Shown here in pieces: positions 44,616 through 53,811 of a DNA stretch of 64,000 nucleotides (positions are counted from its first letter, which is position 1; each line of letters begins with the position of its first letter). The notes under the pieces were generated by a model, which searched no databases, was not told the DNA's origin, and saw only the letters and a list, made by a program, of their open reading frames with translations. The stretch is from contig NZ_LR733304.1 of the NCBI RefSeq assembly GCF_902506105.1, positions 1-64,000 of the forward strand, in the 5' to 3' direction. The stretch comes from Aeromicrobium sp. 9AM. GTDB lineage: Bacteria; Actinomycetota; Actinomycetes; Propionibacteriales; Nocardioidaceae. Both the position numbers and the translations under genes were made by a program.

Positions 44616-44628
44616 CTGCACGCGCGCG

Positions 44629-46287
44629 CTACTTGATCGCGCCCGCGCCGGTCATCGCACGTACGTCCAGCTCGGTGTAGTGCTCCTCCGCCTCACGGTC
44701 CTTGGCCAGCATCGTGCCGATGAATCCGCACAGGAAGCCGATCGGGATCGAGACGATGCCCGGGTTCTCGAGCGGGAACCAGCTGATGTCGATGTTGGTC
44801 GGCAGCAGCGACAGGTTCTTGCCCGTCGGGTCCTCACCCTTGCCGGAGACGACCGGCGAGAAGATCACCAGTCCCACCGACGAGATGAGGCCGCCGTAGA
44901 TGCTCCACACCGCTCCGCTGGTGTTGAACCGCTTCCAGAACAGGTTGTAGAGCAACGCCGGCAGGTTGGCCGATGCGGCAACCGCGAAGGCCAGCGCCAC
45001 CAGGAAGGCGATGTTGAGCTTCTGCGCCGGTATGGCCAACAGGATCGCCACGCCGCCGATCGCGAAGGCCGCGATCCTCGCGGTCGCCACCTCCTGCTTC
45101 TCGGTGACCTCGCCGCGCTTCCAGACCTGCGCGTAGAGGTCGTGCGCGACGGACGACGCCGAGGTCAGTGTCAGTCCGGCGACCACGGCGAGGATCGTCG
45201 CGAACGCCACCGCCGAGATGATCGCCAGCAGCACAGCGCCTCCGGTCGACCCGGAACCACCACCGACGGCCTCGGCCAGCAACGGTGATGCGAGGTTGCC
45301 GCCGGAGCCTGCGATCTGCTCCTTCTCGTCGCCCTTGACCAGTGCCGCAGCACCGAAGCCGAGGATCAGCGTCATCAGGTAGAACGACCCGATGAGTCCG
45401 ATCGCCCACAGCACCGACTTGCGCGCCTGCCGGGCCGTCGGGACGGTGTAGAAGCGGATCAGGATGTGCGGCAGGCCTGCGGTGCCGAGCACCAGGGCCA
45501 GACCCAGCGAGATGAAGTCGATCTTGCTGGTCGTCGTGAGGCCGTACTTGAGGCCCGGCTGCAGGAACGCGTCGCCCTTGCCGCTGTTGCTCGCGGCGGT
45601 GCCCAGCAGGTCGCTGATGTTGAAGTCGAACTTGGCCAGCACGAGGATCGTGATGAGGATCGTGCCGCCCATCAGCAGGACGGCCTTGACGATCTGCACC
45701 CAGGTCGTGCCCTTCATGCCGCCGACCGTCACGTAGAAGATCATCAGCAGGCCGACGCCGACGATCGTCAGGTTCTTGGTCGCACCTTCGTTGTCGACGC
45801 CCAGCAGCAGGGCGACGAGCGCGCCTGCACCGACCATCTGGGCCAGCAGGTAGAAGATCGACACGACCACGGTCGACGTCGCCGCCGCCGTACGCACCGG
45901 CCGCTGGCGCATACGGAATGCCAGCTGGTCGGCCATCGTGAACCGGCCGGAGTTGCGGAGCAGCTCGGCGACCAGCAGCAGGGCGACGAGCCACGCCACG
46001 AGGAAGCCGATCGAGTAGAGGAAGCCGTCATAGCCCGACAGCGCGATGGCACCCGAGATGCCGAGGAAGGACGCTGCCGACATGTAGTCGCCGGCGACCG
46101 CGAAGCCGTTCTGTGCACCGGTGAAGCTGCGTCCACCGGCGTAGTAGTCGGCCGCGGTCTTGGTGTTGCGGCTCGCCCAGAACGTGATGCCGACCGTGAT
46201 CAGGACGACCAGGACGAACAGCGAACCGGTCAGTGCCTGGTGGTCGTTGTCATCAGCTGCCCGTAGGAGCGTGGCTGTGGTGCTCAT
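44629..46287 (-). CDS. actP: Cation/acetate symporter, solute:sodium symporter family
   Basis: 552 residues, about 13 membrane helices. GRSFTGAQNGFAVAGDYMSA, followed by ASFLGISGAIALSGYDG (about 52-88), is the SSS-family signature of ActP/MctC carriers; the sodium-site helix (AVAFATILAVVAGLTLTSAS) is present. It imports acetate and related short acids with Na+ or H+. The ATG overlaps the DUF485 stop (ATGA). With the upstream CRP-like site and nearby acs it forms an acetate assimilation unit. Confidence 0.93.
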   Translation of the reverse strand: MSTTATLLRAADDNDHQALTGSLFVLVVLITVGITFWASRNTKTAADYYAGGRSFTGAQNGFAVAGDYMSAASFLGISGAIALSGYDGFLYSIGFLVAWLVALLLVAELLRNSGRFTMADQLAFRMRQRPVRTAAATSTVVVSIFYLLAQMVGAGALVALLLGVDNEGATKNLTIVGVGLLMIFYVTVGGMKGTTWVQIVKAVLLMGGTILITILVLAKFDFNISDLLGTAASNSGKGDAFLQPGLKYGLTTTSKIDFISLGLALVLGTAGLPHILIRFYTVPTARQARKSVLWAIGLIGSFYLMTLILGFGAAALVKGDEKEQIAGSGGNLASPLLAEAVGGGSGSTGGAVLLAIISAVAFATILAVVAGLTLTSASSVAHDLYAQVWKRGEVTEKQEVATARIAAFAIGGVAILLAIPAQKLNIAFLVALAFAVAASANLPALLYNLFWKRFNTSGAVWSIYGGLISSVGLVIFSPVVSGKGEDPTGKNLSLLPTNIDISWFPLENPGIVSIPIGFLCGFIGTMLAKDREAEEHYTELDVRAMTGAGAIK

Positions 46288-46622
46288 CGCGTGCTCTCCT
46301 TGTCGAACTCGTCACGGAGCCGGTCAGCGATCGGGTCCATGCGCCGGGCAGCGAATCGGGCGTACCAGATGGCGATCGCGAACGTCGAGACGAACTGCAG
46401 CAGACCGAAGATCAGCGCGACGTTGATGTTGCCGACGACCTTGTGACCCATGAAGTCGCCCGCGTAGTTCGACATCAGGACGTAGAGCAGGTACCAGGTC
46501 ATGAAGGCGACGGTCAGCGGGACGACGAAGCGCAGGTACGAGCGTTTGAGCTCCGCGAACTCGTCGGTCGCATGGATGCGTTGATAGGCCGCGTGGGCCT
46601 CGGGCGTGATTCTCTCGGCCAC
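46284..46622 (-). CDS. DUF485 membrane protein (ActP partner)
   Basis: 112 residues with two membrane helices (about 33-52 and 66-88) and the DUF485 block ELKRSYLRFVVPLTVAFMTWY. DUF485 (YjcH) proteins are nearly always encoded directly before ActP-type carriers and are thought to assist them. GTG start with GAAGAGGTG upstream. First gene of the operon. Confidence 0.92.
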   Translation of the reverse strand: MAERITPEAHAAYQRIHATDEFAELKRSYLRFVVPLTVAFMTWYLLYVLMSNYAGDFMGHKVVGNINVALIFGLLQFVSTFAIAIWYARFAARRMDPIADRLRDEFDKESTR

Positions 46623-46697
46623 CGTGGATCACCTCTTCCGTGAAGGCAGGACGGCACGGGTGCGTGTCGCCGCTCTGAACCTAGGTACCCCGATTCG

Positions 46698-46713
46698 TGT
46701 GAACCAGATCACT
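46698..46713. promoter_or_regulatory. CRP site upstream of the DUF485-actP operon
   Basis: TGTGA-ACCAGA-TCACT matches the Crp consensus TGTGA-N6-TCACA in nine of ten half-site positions. It is centred 84 nt upstream of the DUF485 start and about 25 nt upstream of a TAGGTT-like -10 on the minus strand, a position suited to control by the Crp encoded at 37028-37705. Confidence 0.65.
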
Positions 46714-46803
46714 TCACGGTGTGTGCGGTGGGAGCCGACGGCCCGGCGACATACGGTCGCCCGCGTACGACGAACGGTCGGTTTCGCAGGTCGAACGGTC
46801 CGG

Positions 46804-48294
46804 CTAGAACCGGCGGTCGACGTCGAGGCGCTCGGGGGTGTGCAGACGGACCATGGTCCGCGAGACGTTGGCCGGTACGTCCGAGCGGGTGGCGAGTGAG
46901 ACGCCGACCATCAGGGCGAAGCCGATCGGCACCGACCAGGCGGCCGGCTGGCTCATCACGACGCCGAACCACCCGTCGGGGCGCGCCGCGATCGTGACGA
47001 TCGCCGCGGTGCCGGCACACAGGCCGCCGCCGATCAGGCCCGCGATGGCGCCGCGAGCCGTCAGCCCCCGCCACCAGATGCCGAGCACGAGCAGCGGGCA
47101 GAACGTCGAGGCGGCCAGGGCGAACGCGAACGTCACCGAGCTGGCCACCGCAATCCGCTCGGCCGACAGCGCCAGGACCAACGGGACGACGACGCAGCCT
47201 GCAGCCGCGATGCGCAGCGCCGTGATGGTCGAGAGCCGGCCGCGGGCCAGGCCCTGGCCCACCACGCCGGCGACCGACATCGTGAGGCCCGACGAGGTCG
47301 AGAGGAACGCCGCGAACGCGCCCGCCGTGAGCAACGCGGCGAGCACCTCGCCGGTGCTCCCGCCGATGACTCGGGACGGCAGCTCCAGCACGACCGTGTC
47401 CGCACGCCCGGACGCCAACAGGTCGCGCGCATAGATCCGGCCCAGCACGCCGTAGATCGTGGGCAGGAGGTAGAACGTGCCGAGCAGCGCCAGCACGATG
47501 AGGGTCGTACGCCGGGCCGCGTGGCCGTCGGGATTCGTGTAGAACCGCACGACGACGTGCGGCAGGCCCATCGTGCCCAGGAACGTCGCGATCATGACGG
47601 AGTACGTCAGGTAGAGGCCGGGCCCGTCGGCCTGGCTGAACGGCTGGAACCACTCCTCCGGGGCGACGGGAGAGGGCCGGCCGTCGCCGCGCCAGGCGTG
47701 CAGCAGGAAGAACACCGGGATCAGCAGCGCCGTCAGCTTGAGCCAGTACTGGAACGCCTGGACCAGCGTGATGCTGCGCATGCCGCCCGACACGACGTTG
47801 ACCACGACGATCGCCGCGACCACCACGGTGCCGACCCAGTTTGGCGCGCCGGTGACGGTGCGCAGGGTGAGGCCGGCGCCCTGGAACTGCGGCATCAGGT
47901 AGAGCCAGCCGACCGCGACGACGAGGCAACTGGCGACCGTACGCACGCCCATCGACTGCAGGCGGACCTGGGCGAAGTCGGGGATCGTGTACGCCCCGGA
48001 GCGGCGCAGCGGCGCAGCCACGAACACCAGCAGCAGGAGGTAGCCGGTGGTCCAGCCGATGGGATACCAGAGCATGTCGGCGCCGTGGGTCAGCACGAGA
48101 CCAGCGACGCCGAGGAACGATGCCGCGGAGAGGTACTCACCGCCGATCGCCGAGCTGTTCCACACCGGGCTGACCGAGCGCGACGCGACGTAGAAGTCGC
48201 TCGTCGTACGGCTCACCCGCAGGCCGAAGGCACCGATGCCGAGCGTCGCGATCGCCACCAGCGCCACCGCGACGACGCCATACGTCGAGTTCAT
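46804..48294 (-). CDS. Solute:sodium symporter (monocarboxylate-type)
   Basis: 496 residues, about 13 membrane helices. Conserved SSS segments include SRSVSPVWNSSAIGGEYLSA, then ASFLGVAGLVL (about 37-70) and FAAFLSTSSGLTMSVAGVVG. It is related to MctC/ActP carriers for acetate, propionate or pyruvate but clearly diverged from the actP gene here. The start codon lies at the tip of a hairpin element (48291-48373) containing a 15-codon frame that ends on it. Genes upstream encode a small membrane protein and a LytS/LytTR pair, so the carrier may be induced by its substrate. Confidence 0.9.
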   Translation of the reverse strand: MNSTYGVVAVALVAIATLGIGAFGLRVSRTTSDFYVASRSVSPVWNSSAIGGEYLSAASFLGVAGLVLTHGADMLWYPIGWTTGYLLLLVFVAAPLRRSGAYTIPDFAQVRLQSMGVRTVASCLVVAVGWLYLMPQFQGAGLTLRTVTGAPNWVGTVVVAAIVVVNVVSGGMRSITLVQAFQYWLKLTALLIPVFFLLHAWRGDGRPSPVAPEEWFQPFSQADGPGLYLTYSVMIATFLGTMGLPHVVVRFYTNPDGHAARRTTLIVLALLGTFYLLPTIYGVLGRIYARDLLASGRADTVVLELPSRVIGGSTGEVLAALLTAGAFAAFLSTSSGLTMSVAGVVGQGLARGRLSTITALRIAAAGCVVVPLVLALSAERIAVASSVTFAFALAASTFCPLLVLGIWWRGLTARGAIAGLIGGGLCAGTAAIVTIAARPDGWFGVVMSQPAAWSVPIGFALMVGVSLATRSDVPANVSRTMVRLHTPERLDVDRRF

Positions 48295-48373
48295 GCCGCT
48301 GACCCCAAGAAGAGCCCACGATATGGGGTCAGCGGCATGAAGGGCCCTGTCGCTCGTTCGCTGCGCTCACTCA
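48291..48373 (-). repeat. Element B1: stop-to-start hairpin with 15-codon frame
   Basis: From the upstream TGA (48373-48371) a 32-nt GAGCGCAGCGA-type tract leads to a hairpin with perfect 16-bp arms (48325-48340 and 48291-48306) and loop containing ATCGTGGGCTCTTCTT. The hairpin carries a frame ATG...TGA (48338-48291) coding MPLTPYRGLFLGSAA, whose TGA overlaps the symporter ATG. Same size and layout as element B2 at 55590-55672. Confidence 0.75.
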
Positions 48374-48772
48374 TTCCGCGTCCGGGCGGTGCGGTTCCAC
48401 GAGCTCGGTGAAGTCACGCTCGGCGCGCTCGACCTGCCGGATGTAGACCCAGCCCAGCGCGAACAGCCCGGGATAGACCAGCACGCCGAGGATCCACCAC
48501 GGGACCGGTACGCCCAGGACGTGCATCTCCGTGACGCTGTCGAACGCCAGGAACAGCAGGGGCAGGGCACCGATCGACAGGGCGAGGGTCGCCGCGACCG
48601 TCAGCGCCGCCCGCAGTTGGGCGCGGATCAGCGACCGCATGTAGACCTCGCCGATGCCGGTCGACTCGTCGATCTCCTGACGCACGCTGCGACGTACGTG
48701 GGCCGGTGCGGTGGTCAGCGGGCTGGTGACCCGCACCCGACCGGAGTACTTCTTCTCCCGGCGCTCAGTCAC
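48371..48772 (-). CDS. Small membrane protein between response regulator and symporter
   Basis: 133 residues: a polar, basic N-terminal half (about 1-55) and two membrane helices (about 57-79 and 90-112), then an acidic/His tail. Topologically like DUF485 proteins, which accompany SSS carriers, though the sequence match is weak. GTG overlaps the response regulator stop (GTGA). Possibly an accessory subunit of the next gene's symporter. Confidence 0.75.
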   Translation of the reverse strand: MTERREKKYSGRVRVTSPLTTAPAHVRRSVRQEIDESTGIGEVYMRSLIRAQLRAALTVAATLALSIGALPLLFLAFDSVTEMHVLGVPVPWWILGVLVYPGLFALGWVYIRQVERAERDFTELVEPHRPDAE

Positions 48773-49503
48773 AGCGCCCGCTCGTGGATCAGCTCGCGCA
48801 GCGCCCGGGCGTGCCGGCGGGCTACCTGGATCTCGACCAGCTCGTCGCCGACCGGCACGAGCACGCTCGACCGGCCCGCCTGGACCCGGAGCTCGCGCAG
48901 GTGCGCGAGGTTGACGACGTGGCTGCGGTGGACGCGGGCGAAGCCGGCCTCCTGCCAGTCCTCGGCGAGCGCCGTCAGCGGCGTGCGGATCAAGTGGCTG
49001 CCGCCGTCGACGACGTGCAGGCGTACGTAGTCGCCCTGCGCCTCGACGTACGACACCGAGGACCGCGACACGAATCGGGTGACCCCGCCGAGCTCGACGG
49101 CGATCTGGTCCTCGCTCGTGCCGGGCACCGATTCGGCGTCCGCGCACGCACGGCGCACGCTCTCGCGGAGCCGCTCCTCGCGGATGGGCTTGAGCAGGTA
49201 GTCCACGGCATTGAGCTCGAACGCCTCGACCGCGTGCGCGTCGTGCGCCGTGACGAACACGATGCGCGGGGGAGTCCGGAACCGGCCGAGCAGGCGGGCC
49301 ATCTCCAGACCACTGAGGCCCGGCATCGCGACGTCGAGGAACACCAGCTCGATCTCGCCCTCGTCGAGCATGCGCAGGGCCTCCGCGCCCGAGCGGGCCG
49401 CGCGTACGGAGGCGATGCGGTCGTCGCGACCCAGCAGCCAGACGAGCTCGTCGAGGACGGGCTGCTCGTCGTCCACCACGAGGGCGCGCAAGGCAGCGGT
49501 CAT
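48769..49503 (-). CDS. LytTR-type response regulator
   Basis: 244 residues. Receiver domain at 1-120 with acidic pocket Asp11/Asp12, phospho-acceptor Asp57 (FLDVAM) and Lys in LLKPI; LytTR DNA-binding domain at about 140-240 (VSYVEAQGDYVRLHVVDG, HRSHVVNL). Pairs with the LytS-like kinase 46 nt upstream. Similar LytS/LytTR systems control carboxylate carriers such as the pyruvate systems of Escherichia coli, consistent with the symporter downstream. Confidence 0.92.
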   Translation of the reverse strand: MTAALRALVVDDEQPVLDELVWLLGRDDRIASVRAARSGAEALRMLDEGEIELVFLDVAMPGLSGLEMARLLGRFRTPPRIVFVTAHDAHAVEAFELNAVDYLLKPIREERLRESVRRACADAESVPGTSEDQIAVELGGVTRFVSRSSVSYVEAQGDYVRLHVVDGGSHLIRTPLTALAEDWQEAGFARVHRSHVVNLAHLRELRVQAGRSSVLVPVGDELVEIQVARRHARALRELIHERAL

Positions 49504-49549
49504 GCGGCGATCATGCCGACACATCGGCGGCACCACAACAGGGGAGCGG

Positions 49550-50674
49550 TCACGGCGACTCGGCGCCGGGGTGGAACTTGGGCAGCCGGACCGTGACCTT
49601 CGTGCCGTGCCCGGGCGCGGTCTCGACCACGATCCCGTACTCGTCGCCGTAGACCGTGCGGAGCCGTTCGTCGACGTTCGCGAGCCCGACCGAGGCGCTG
49701 GTCGTGTGGCCCGACAGCACGTCGCGCACGGTCTCGGGCTCGACCCCGACGCCGTCGTCCTCGATCGTGATGACGCACTCGACGCCCTCGTCCAGCGCGA
49801 CGACCGTGACGGTCCCGTCGCCGTCCTTGGCCTCGAGCCCGTGGCGCACGGCGTTCTCGACCAGAGGCTGGATCGCGAGGAAGGGCAGGGTGACGCTCAG
49901 GACCTCCGGGGCGACCCGGGTGACGACTCGCAGCCGGTCGCCGAACCGGGCCTTCTCCAGCACGAGGTAGCGCTCGATCGAGCGCAGCTCCTCGGCGAGC
50001 GTCGTGAACTCGCCGTGCTCGCGGAACGAGTAGCGGGTGAAGTCGGCGAACTCCAGCAACAGCTCGCGGGCCCGCTCGGGATCGGTACGCACGAACGAGG
50101 CGATGGCGCCGAGGGAGTTGTAGATGAAGTGCGGTGAGATCTGGGCGCGCAACGCCCTCAGCTCGGCTTCCATCAAGGCGGTCCGCGACTCCGAGAGCTC
50201 CGCGAGCTCGAGCTGGCTCGACATCCACCGGGCCACCTCGGTGGTCGCGCGCGCCAGGCCCGCGGACGCCTCGTCGGTGACGACCGCGATGCTCCCGACG
50301 ACGCGCTCGTCGACCGACAGCGGCGCGACGATCGCGTGGTCGGACGCCTGCGTGGTGCCGCTCGCCAAGGCGTCGGCGGTGAGCTTGGCGACGTCGGGCG
50401 CGTCGCCGGCGAGCCGGCCGTGGAGGTCGGTGATCGCGACGGTGTGCTGACCCAACAACGTACGTACGTGGGGCAGCGCGAGTGCCGCGCTGTCGGCGTC
50501 GAGGCCGCGACGCAGCGCGGGAGCGGCTTGCGAGGCGGTGTGCAGCGTCTCGTACGTCGCCCGGTCCGCCGGCGAGCCCAGCACGCGGCGGCGGGTCAGC
50601 AACCGCCACCGGACGAACGCCGCCGCGGCGATCAGCGCAGCGATCGCGAGCGCAGCCGTCCGGATGTTGTCCAT
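49550..50674 (-). CDS. LytS-type sensor histidine kinase
   Basis: 374 residues. One N-terminal membrane helix (about 5-22), a GAF-like sensing region (about 45-150), then the His-kinase domain with His182 in QISPHFIYNSL, typical of the LytS/YehU class, and the ATP-binding N (VENAVRHGLE) and G boxes (DDGVGV, GLANVDERL). Unlike most LytS proteins it lacks a multi-helix 5TM sensor. It begins 9 nt after the bioD stop on the same strand and may be partly co-transcribed with biotin genes. Confidence 0.92.
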   Translation of the reverse strand: MDNIRTAALAIAALIAAAAFVRWRLLTRRRVLGSPADRATYETLHTASQAAPALRRGLDADSAALALPHVRTLLGQHTVAITDLHGRLAGDAPDVAKLTADALASGTTQASDHAIVAPLSVDERVVGSIAVVTDEASAGLARATTEVARWMSSQLELAELSESRTALMEAELRALRAQISPHFIYNSLGAIASFVRTDPERARELLLEFADFTRYSFREHGEFTTLAEELRSIERYLVLEKARFGDRLRVVTRVAPEVLSVTLPFLAIQPLVENAVRHGLEAKDGDGTVTVVALDEGVECVITIEDDGVGVEPETVRDVLSGHTTSASVGLANVDERLRTVYGDEYGIVVETAPGHGTKVTVRLPKFHPGAESP

Positions 50675-50683
50675 CCGGGGACG

Positions 50684-51361
50684 CTACCGCCTGCCGCCCG
50701 GCAGCGCGGTGAACCAGCCGGGCGCCTCGTGCCGGAACTCCATCCGCACGAGCGAGCCGGCGCCGGCAGGGATGCGACCGTCGATCGCCAGGTCGGTCAG
50801 CCGCGGCAGGTCGGCACGGTTGCTGCGCTCGGCGAGGCCGGGTTCCGACGAGCAGGAGCCGAGCACGAGACGCGGGACCAGCCCTTCCGCGCGGAGCCGG
50901 TCGACGGTCAGGCCCGTGTGGTTGAGGGTGCCGAGGCCTTCGCGAGCGACCACGATGACCTCAGCGTCGAGAGCGCGGGCCAGGTCGATCATGGTGCCGC
51001 CCTCCCCGTCGAGTCGAACGAGCAGACCACCGGCACCCTCGACGATCACGACGTCGGCCGCGATGCGCCGGATCCGCACGGCGATCTCGTCGACCGTCGG
51101 CAACCAGACGCCCTCGAGGCGCGCGGCGCTCTCGGGCGCCAGGGGATGGAGCAGCCGGGTGATCTCCTCGACGTCCGGAAGGCCGGTCAGGCGTACGACG
51201 TCGTCGATGTCGCCGGGCTCATCGGCCACGACGCCGGTCTGGACCGGCTTGACGACGGCGACGTGGTGCCCGGCGTGCTGCAACGCCACCGCCAGTGCGG
51301 CCGTGGTGACGGTCTTGCCGACGTCGGTGTCGGTCCCGGTGACGGCGACGTACTGGGTCAC
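50684..51361 (-). CDS. bioD: Dethiobiotin synthetase
   Basis: 225 residues. P-loop TGTDTDVGKTVTTAALA at 9-25, VKPVQTGV (substrate Lys) and VIVEGAGGLLVRLD at about 103-116. It closes the ureido ring of biotin from 7,8-diaminopelargonate, CO2 and ATP. The GTG overlaps the bioF stop (GTGA). Third gene of the bioA-bioF-bioD operon. Confidence 0.95.
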   Translation of the reverse strand: MTQYVAVTGTDTDVGKTVTTAALAVALQHAGHHVAVVKPVQTGVVADEPGDIDDVVRLTGLPDVEEITRLLHPLAPESAARLEGVWLPTVDEIAVRIRRIAADVVIVEGAGGLLVRLDGEGGTMIDLARALDAEVIVVAREGLGTLNHTGLTVDRLRAEGLVPRLVLGSCSSEPGLAERSNRADLPRLTDLAIDGRIPAGAGSLVRMEFRHEAPGWFTALPGGRR

Positions 51362-52473
51362 GCCACGACCGTCCCGATGAGCTTGCCGGCCAGCGTCAGC
51401 TCGTCCTCGCTGACTCCGGCCGACGCGGTGAGTCGCAGCCTGCTGATGCCGTCGGGGGTGGACGGCGGCCGGAAGCAGCCCACGCGTACGCCGCTGGCAC
51501 CGCACTCGGCCTGGGCGGCAAGCGCCTCGACCGGTCCGGGCATCTCCACCGAGAGGACTGCTCCGGCGACGCGCTGGACGCCGGCGGCATCCGCGAGCGT
51601 CGCGGCGACGTGGTGCAGCCGGGCGACGCGTTCGGGCTCGACGTCCATGACCCTCAGCGCCTCGAGGGCGGCTGCCGCGGCGGCGGGCGCGAGTCCGGTG
51701 TCGTAGATGAAGGATCGTGAGCGGTTGACGAGGTGGTCGATGACGGCCTGGCTGCCGAGGACCGCGCCGCCTTGGCTGCCGAGCGCCTTGGACAGCGTCA
51801 TCGTGACGATCACCGACGGCCGGCCGCCCAGGCCCAGCTCGCGTACGAGGCCGCCACCGTCGCCTGCGACGCCGACGCCGTGCGCCTCGTCGACGACGAG
51901 CGTCGCGTCGTAGCGCTCGCAGAGGCCAACTAGCTCCGTGAGCGGTGCCGCGTCGCCGAGCACCGAGTAGATCGACTCGACGAGGACCAGTGCTCGCGCC
52001 TGCGTACGCTCCGCGAGTCGCGCCTCGACCTGGGCGAGATCGTTGTGCGCGACGACGGCGAGTGTCCCCCGGGACAGCCGGCAAGCATCGACGAGCGAGG
52101 CGTGCACATGGGCGTCCGAGACCAGGAGCGTGTCGCGGTCGGAGAGGGCGGTCACGGCGGAGAGATTGGCGTGATAGCCGGTCGAGTGCACCAGGGCTGC
52201 CTCGTGTCCGAGCCGTGCGGCGAGGGTCGACTCGAGCGCCGTGTGCACCGGCAGCGTGCCGGTGACCAGGCGTGACGCGCTCGCGCCGGCGCCCCATCTC
52301 ACGGCCGCGTCGGCGGCTGCGGCGGTGACCCGAGGGTCGCGGCACAGTCCGAGGTAGTCGTTGCCGGCCAGGTCGATCACATCGTGGTCGCCCGTGTGGG
52401 TCGTCAGCGAGCGGACCAGGCCGTCGCGCTCACGCTGGGCAGCTTGTTCGCCGAGCCACGTGTGCAGGTTCAT
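51358..52473 (-). CDS. bioF: 8-amino-7-oxononanoate synthase
   Basis: 371 residues, alpha-oxoamine synthase family. [16 protein letters not shown] near 34-49, SGYHAN-like [22 protein letters not shown] (PLP Asp) and [13 protein letters not shown] with the PLP Lys at about 224. It condenses pimeloyl thioester with alanine. The ATG overlaps the bioA stop (ATGA). Confidence 0.95.
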   Translation of the reverse strand: MNLHTWLGEQAAQRERDGLVRSLTTHTGDHDVIDLAGNDYLGLCRDPRVTAAAADAAVRWGAGASASRLVTGTLPVHTALESTLAARLGHEAALVHSTGYHANLSAVTALSDRDTLLVSDAHVHASLVDACRLSRGTLAVVAHNDLAQVEARLAERTQARALVLVESIYSVLGDAAPLTELVGLCERYDATLVVDEAHGVGVAGDGGGLVRELGLGGRPSVIVTMTLSKALGSQGGAVLGSQAVIDHLVNRSRSFIYDTGLAPAAAAAALEALRVMDVEPERVARLHHVAATLADAAGVQRVAGAVLSVEMPGPVEALAAQAECGASGVRVGCFRPPSTPDGISRLRLTASAGVSEDELTLAGKLIGTVVA

Positions 52474-53744
52474 CGGGCGCCTCCAGCGGCTGCGACGAGT
52501 GCGCCGGTGATGACCGCGAGGTCCTCGTCGGTGCTGATGTAGGGCGGCATCGTGTAGATCAGGTCGCGGAACGGCCGGATCCAGACACCGTGGTCGAGCG
52601 CCACCCCGCTGGCGGCCGCGACATCGACCGGGTGGTCGAGCTGGATCACGCCGACCGCGCCGAGCGTACGTACGTCGGCAACGCCGTCGAGCTCGCGGGC
52701 AGGCGCCAGCCCCTCGTCGAGGGCGGCGTTGATGCGCGCGATGTCGAGCCGCCACGAGGACTCGGTCAGCACGTCGAGCGAGGCTGCCGCGACGGCGCAG
52801 GCCAGGGGGTTGGCCATGTATGTCGGCCCGTGCATCAGCGCTCCGGACTCCGAGGCGTCGATGCCGGCGGCCACGGCGGGCGTGCAGAGGACCGCGGCGA
52901 GGGTCAGGTAGCCGCCGGTCAGGGCCTTGCCGACGCACATGATGTCGGGGCTGATGCCGGCGTGGTCGGCGGCGAACATCTCACCTGTGCGGGCGAAGCC
53001 GGTCGCGATCTCGTCGAGCACCAGCAGCCAGCCCCGGGCGTCGCAGAGCTCGCGCAGCCAGCGCAGGACGGCCGGTGGATAGACCCGCATGCCACCGGCG
53101 CCCTGCAGCACGGGCTCGACGATGACGGCGGCGATCGTGTCGTCGAGGGCGTCGACGACTGACTGTGCCTCCCCGATCCAGGCGTCGGCGTCGGCATCGA
53201 GACCGGCCGGCGGGCGAGGTAGGAAGACCTGCTCGGCCAGCACGTCGGTGAACATCTGGTGCATGCCGCCGACGGGGTCGCACACGCTCATCGCCCCGAA
53301 CGTGTCGCCGTGATAGCCGCCGCGCAAGGTGAGGAGCTGCGTACGCCCCGGGTGCCCCGTCCCGCGTTGCAGTTGCAGCGCCATCTTGATCGCGACCTCG
53401 ACGGCGACCGAGCCGGAGTCGGCGAAGAAGACCTTGTCGAGACCGGCGGGTGCGAGGTCGAGCAGCCGGCGAGCGAGCTCGATGGCCGGCTCATGTGTCA
53501 GGCCGCCGAACATGACGTGCGACATCGTGTCGGCCTGGCGGTGCAGCGCTGCGTCGAGCCTGGGGTGGCGATAGCCGTGGATCGTCGCCCACCACGACGA
53601 CATCGCGTCGATCGGCTCGCGCCCGTCGGCCAGTGTCAGGCGGTTGCCGCGGGCCGAGGTGACCAGCAGCGGCGTCGCGGGCGAGTCCATCGGGGCGTAC
53701 GGGTGCCACACGTGGGCGCGGTCGAAGTCGATGAGGTCATCCAT
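52470..53744 (-). CDS. bioA: Adenosylmethionine-8-amino-7-oxononanoate aminotransferase
   Basis: 424 residues, class III aminotransferase. HVWHPYAPM at 11-19 is the BioA N-terminal signature; [44 protein letters not shown] and [11 protein letters not shown] (PLP Lys) follow. Makes 7,8-diaminopelargonate using S-adenosylmethionine as amino donor. First gene of the bioAFD operon, divergent from bioB with the BioQ box between, so both arms are likely co-repressed by biotin status. Confidence 0.95.
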   Translation of the reverse strand: MDDLIDFDRAHVWHPYAPMDSPATPLLVTSARGNRLTLADGREPIDAMSSWWATIHGYRHPRLDAALHRQADTMSHVMFGGLTHEPAIELARRLLDLAPAGLDKVFFADSGSVAVEVAIKMALQLQRGTGHPGRTQLLTLRGGYHGDTFGAMSVCDPVGGMHQMFTDVLAEQVFLPRPPAGLDADADAWIGEAQSVVDALDDTIAAVIVEPVLQGAGGMRVYPPAVLRWLRELCDARGWLLVLDEIATGFARTGEMFAADHAGISPDIMCVGKALTGGYLTLAAVLCTPAVAAGIDASESGALMHGPTYMANPLACAVAAASLDVLTESSWRLDIARINAALDEGLAPARELDGVADVRTLGAVGVIQLDHPVDVAAASGVALDHGVWIRPFRDLIYTMPPYISTDEDLAVITGALVAAAGGAR

Positions 53745-53776
53745 GGCGGGTGATCAGGATCTCGGGTGGCCGAGGT

Positions 53777-53804
53777 TTGACCTGAACGGTGTTCAGGATA
53801 CATT
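53777..53804. promoter_or_regulatory. bioB promoter with embedded BioQ operator (53781-53797)
   Basis: -35 TTGACC (53777-53782) and -10 TACATT (about 53799-53804) flank the perfect palindrome CCTGAAC-GGT-GTTCAGG (53781-53797), which fills the spacer. TGAAC-N3-GTTCA is the BioQ box known from Corynebacterium and Mycobacterium. Repressor binding there would block bioB and probably the divergent bioA promoter. Confidence 0.88.
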
Positions 53805-53811
53805 CCTTGCC

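Noticed and set aside
48291..48373. Element B1 as a plain intrinsic terminator
   Set aside because: The hairpin contains the start codon of the next co-directional gene and has no T-run; termination there would cut the operon at the initiation codon.
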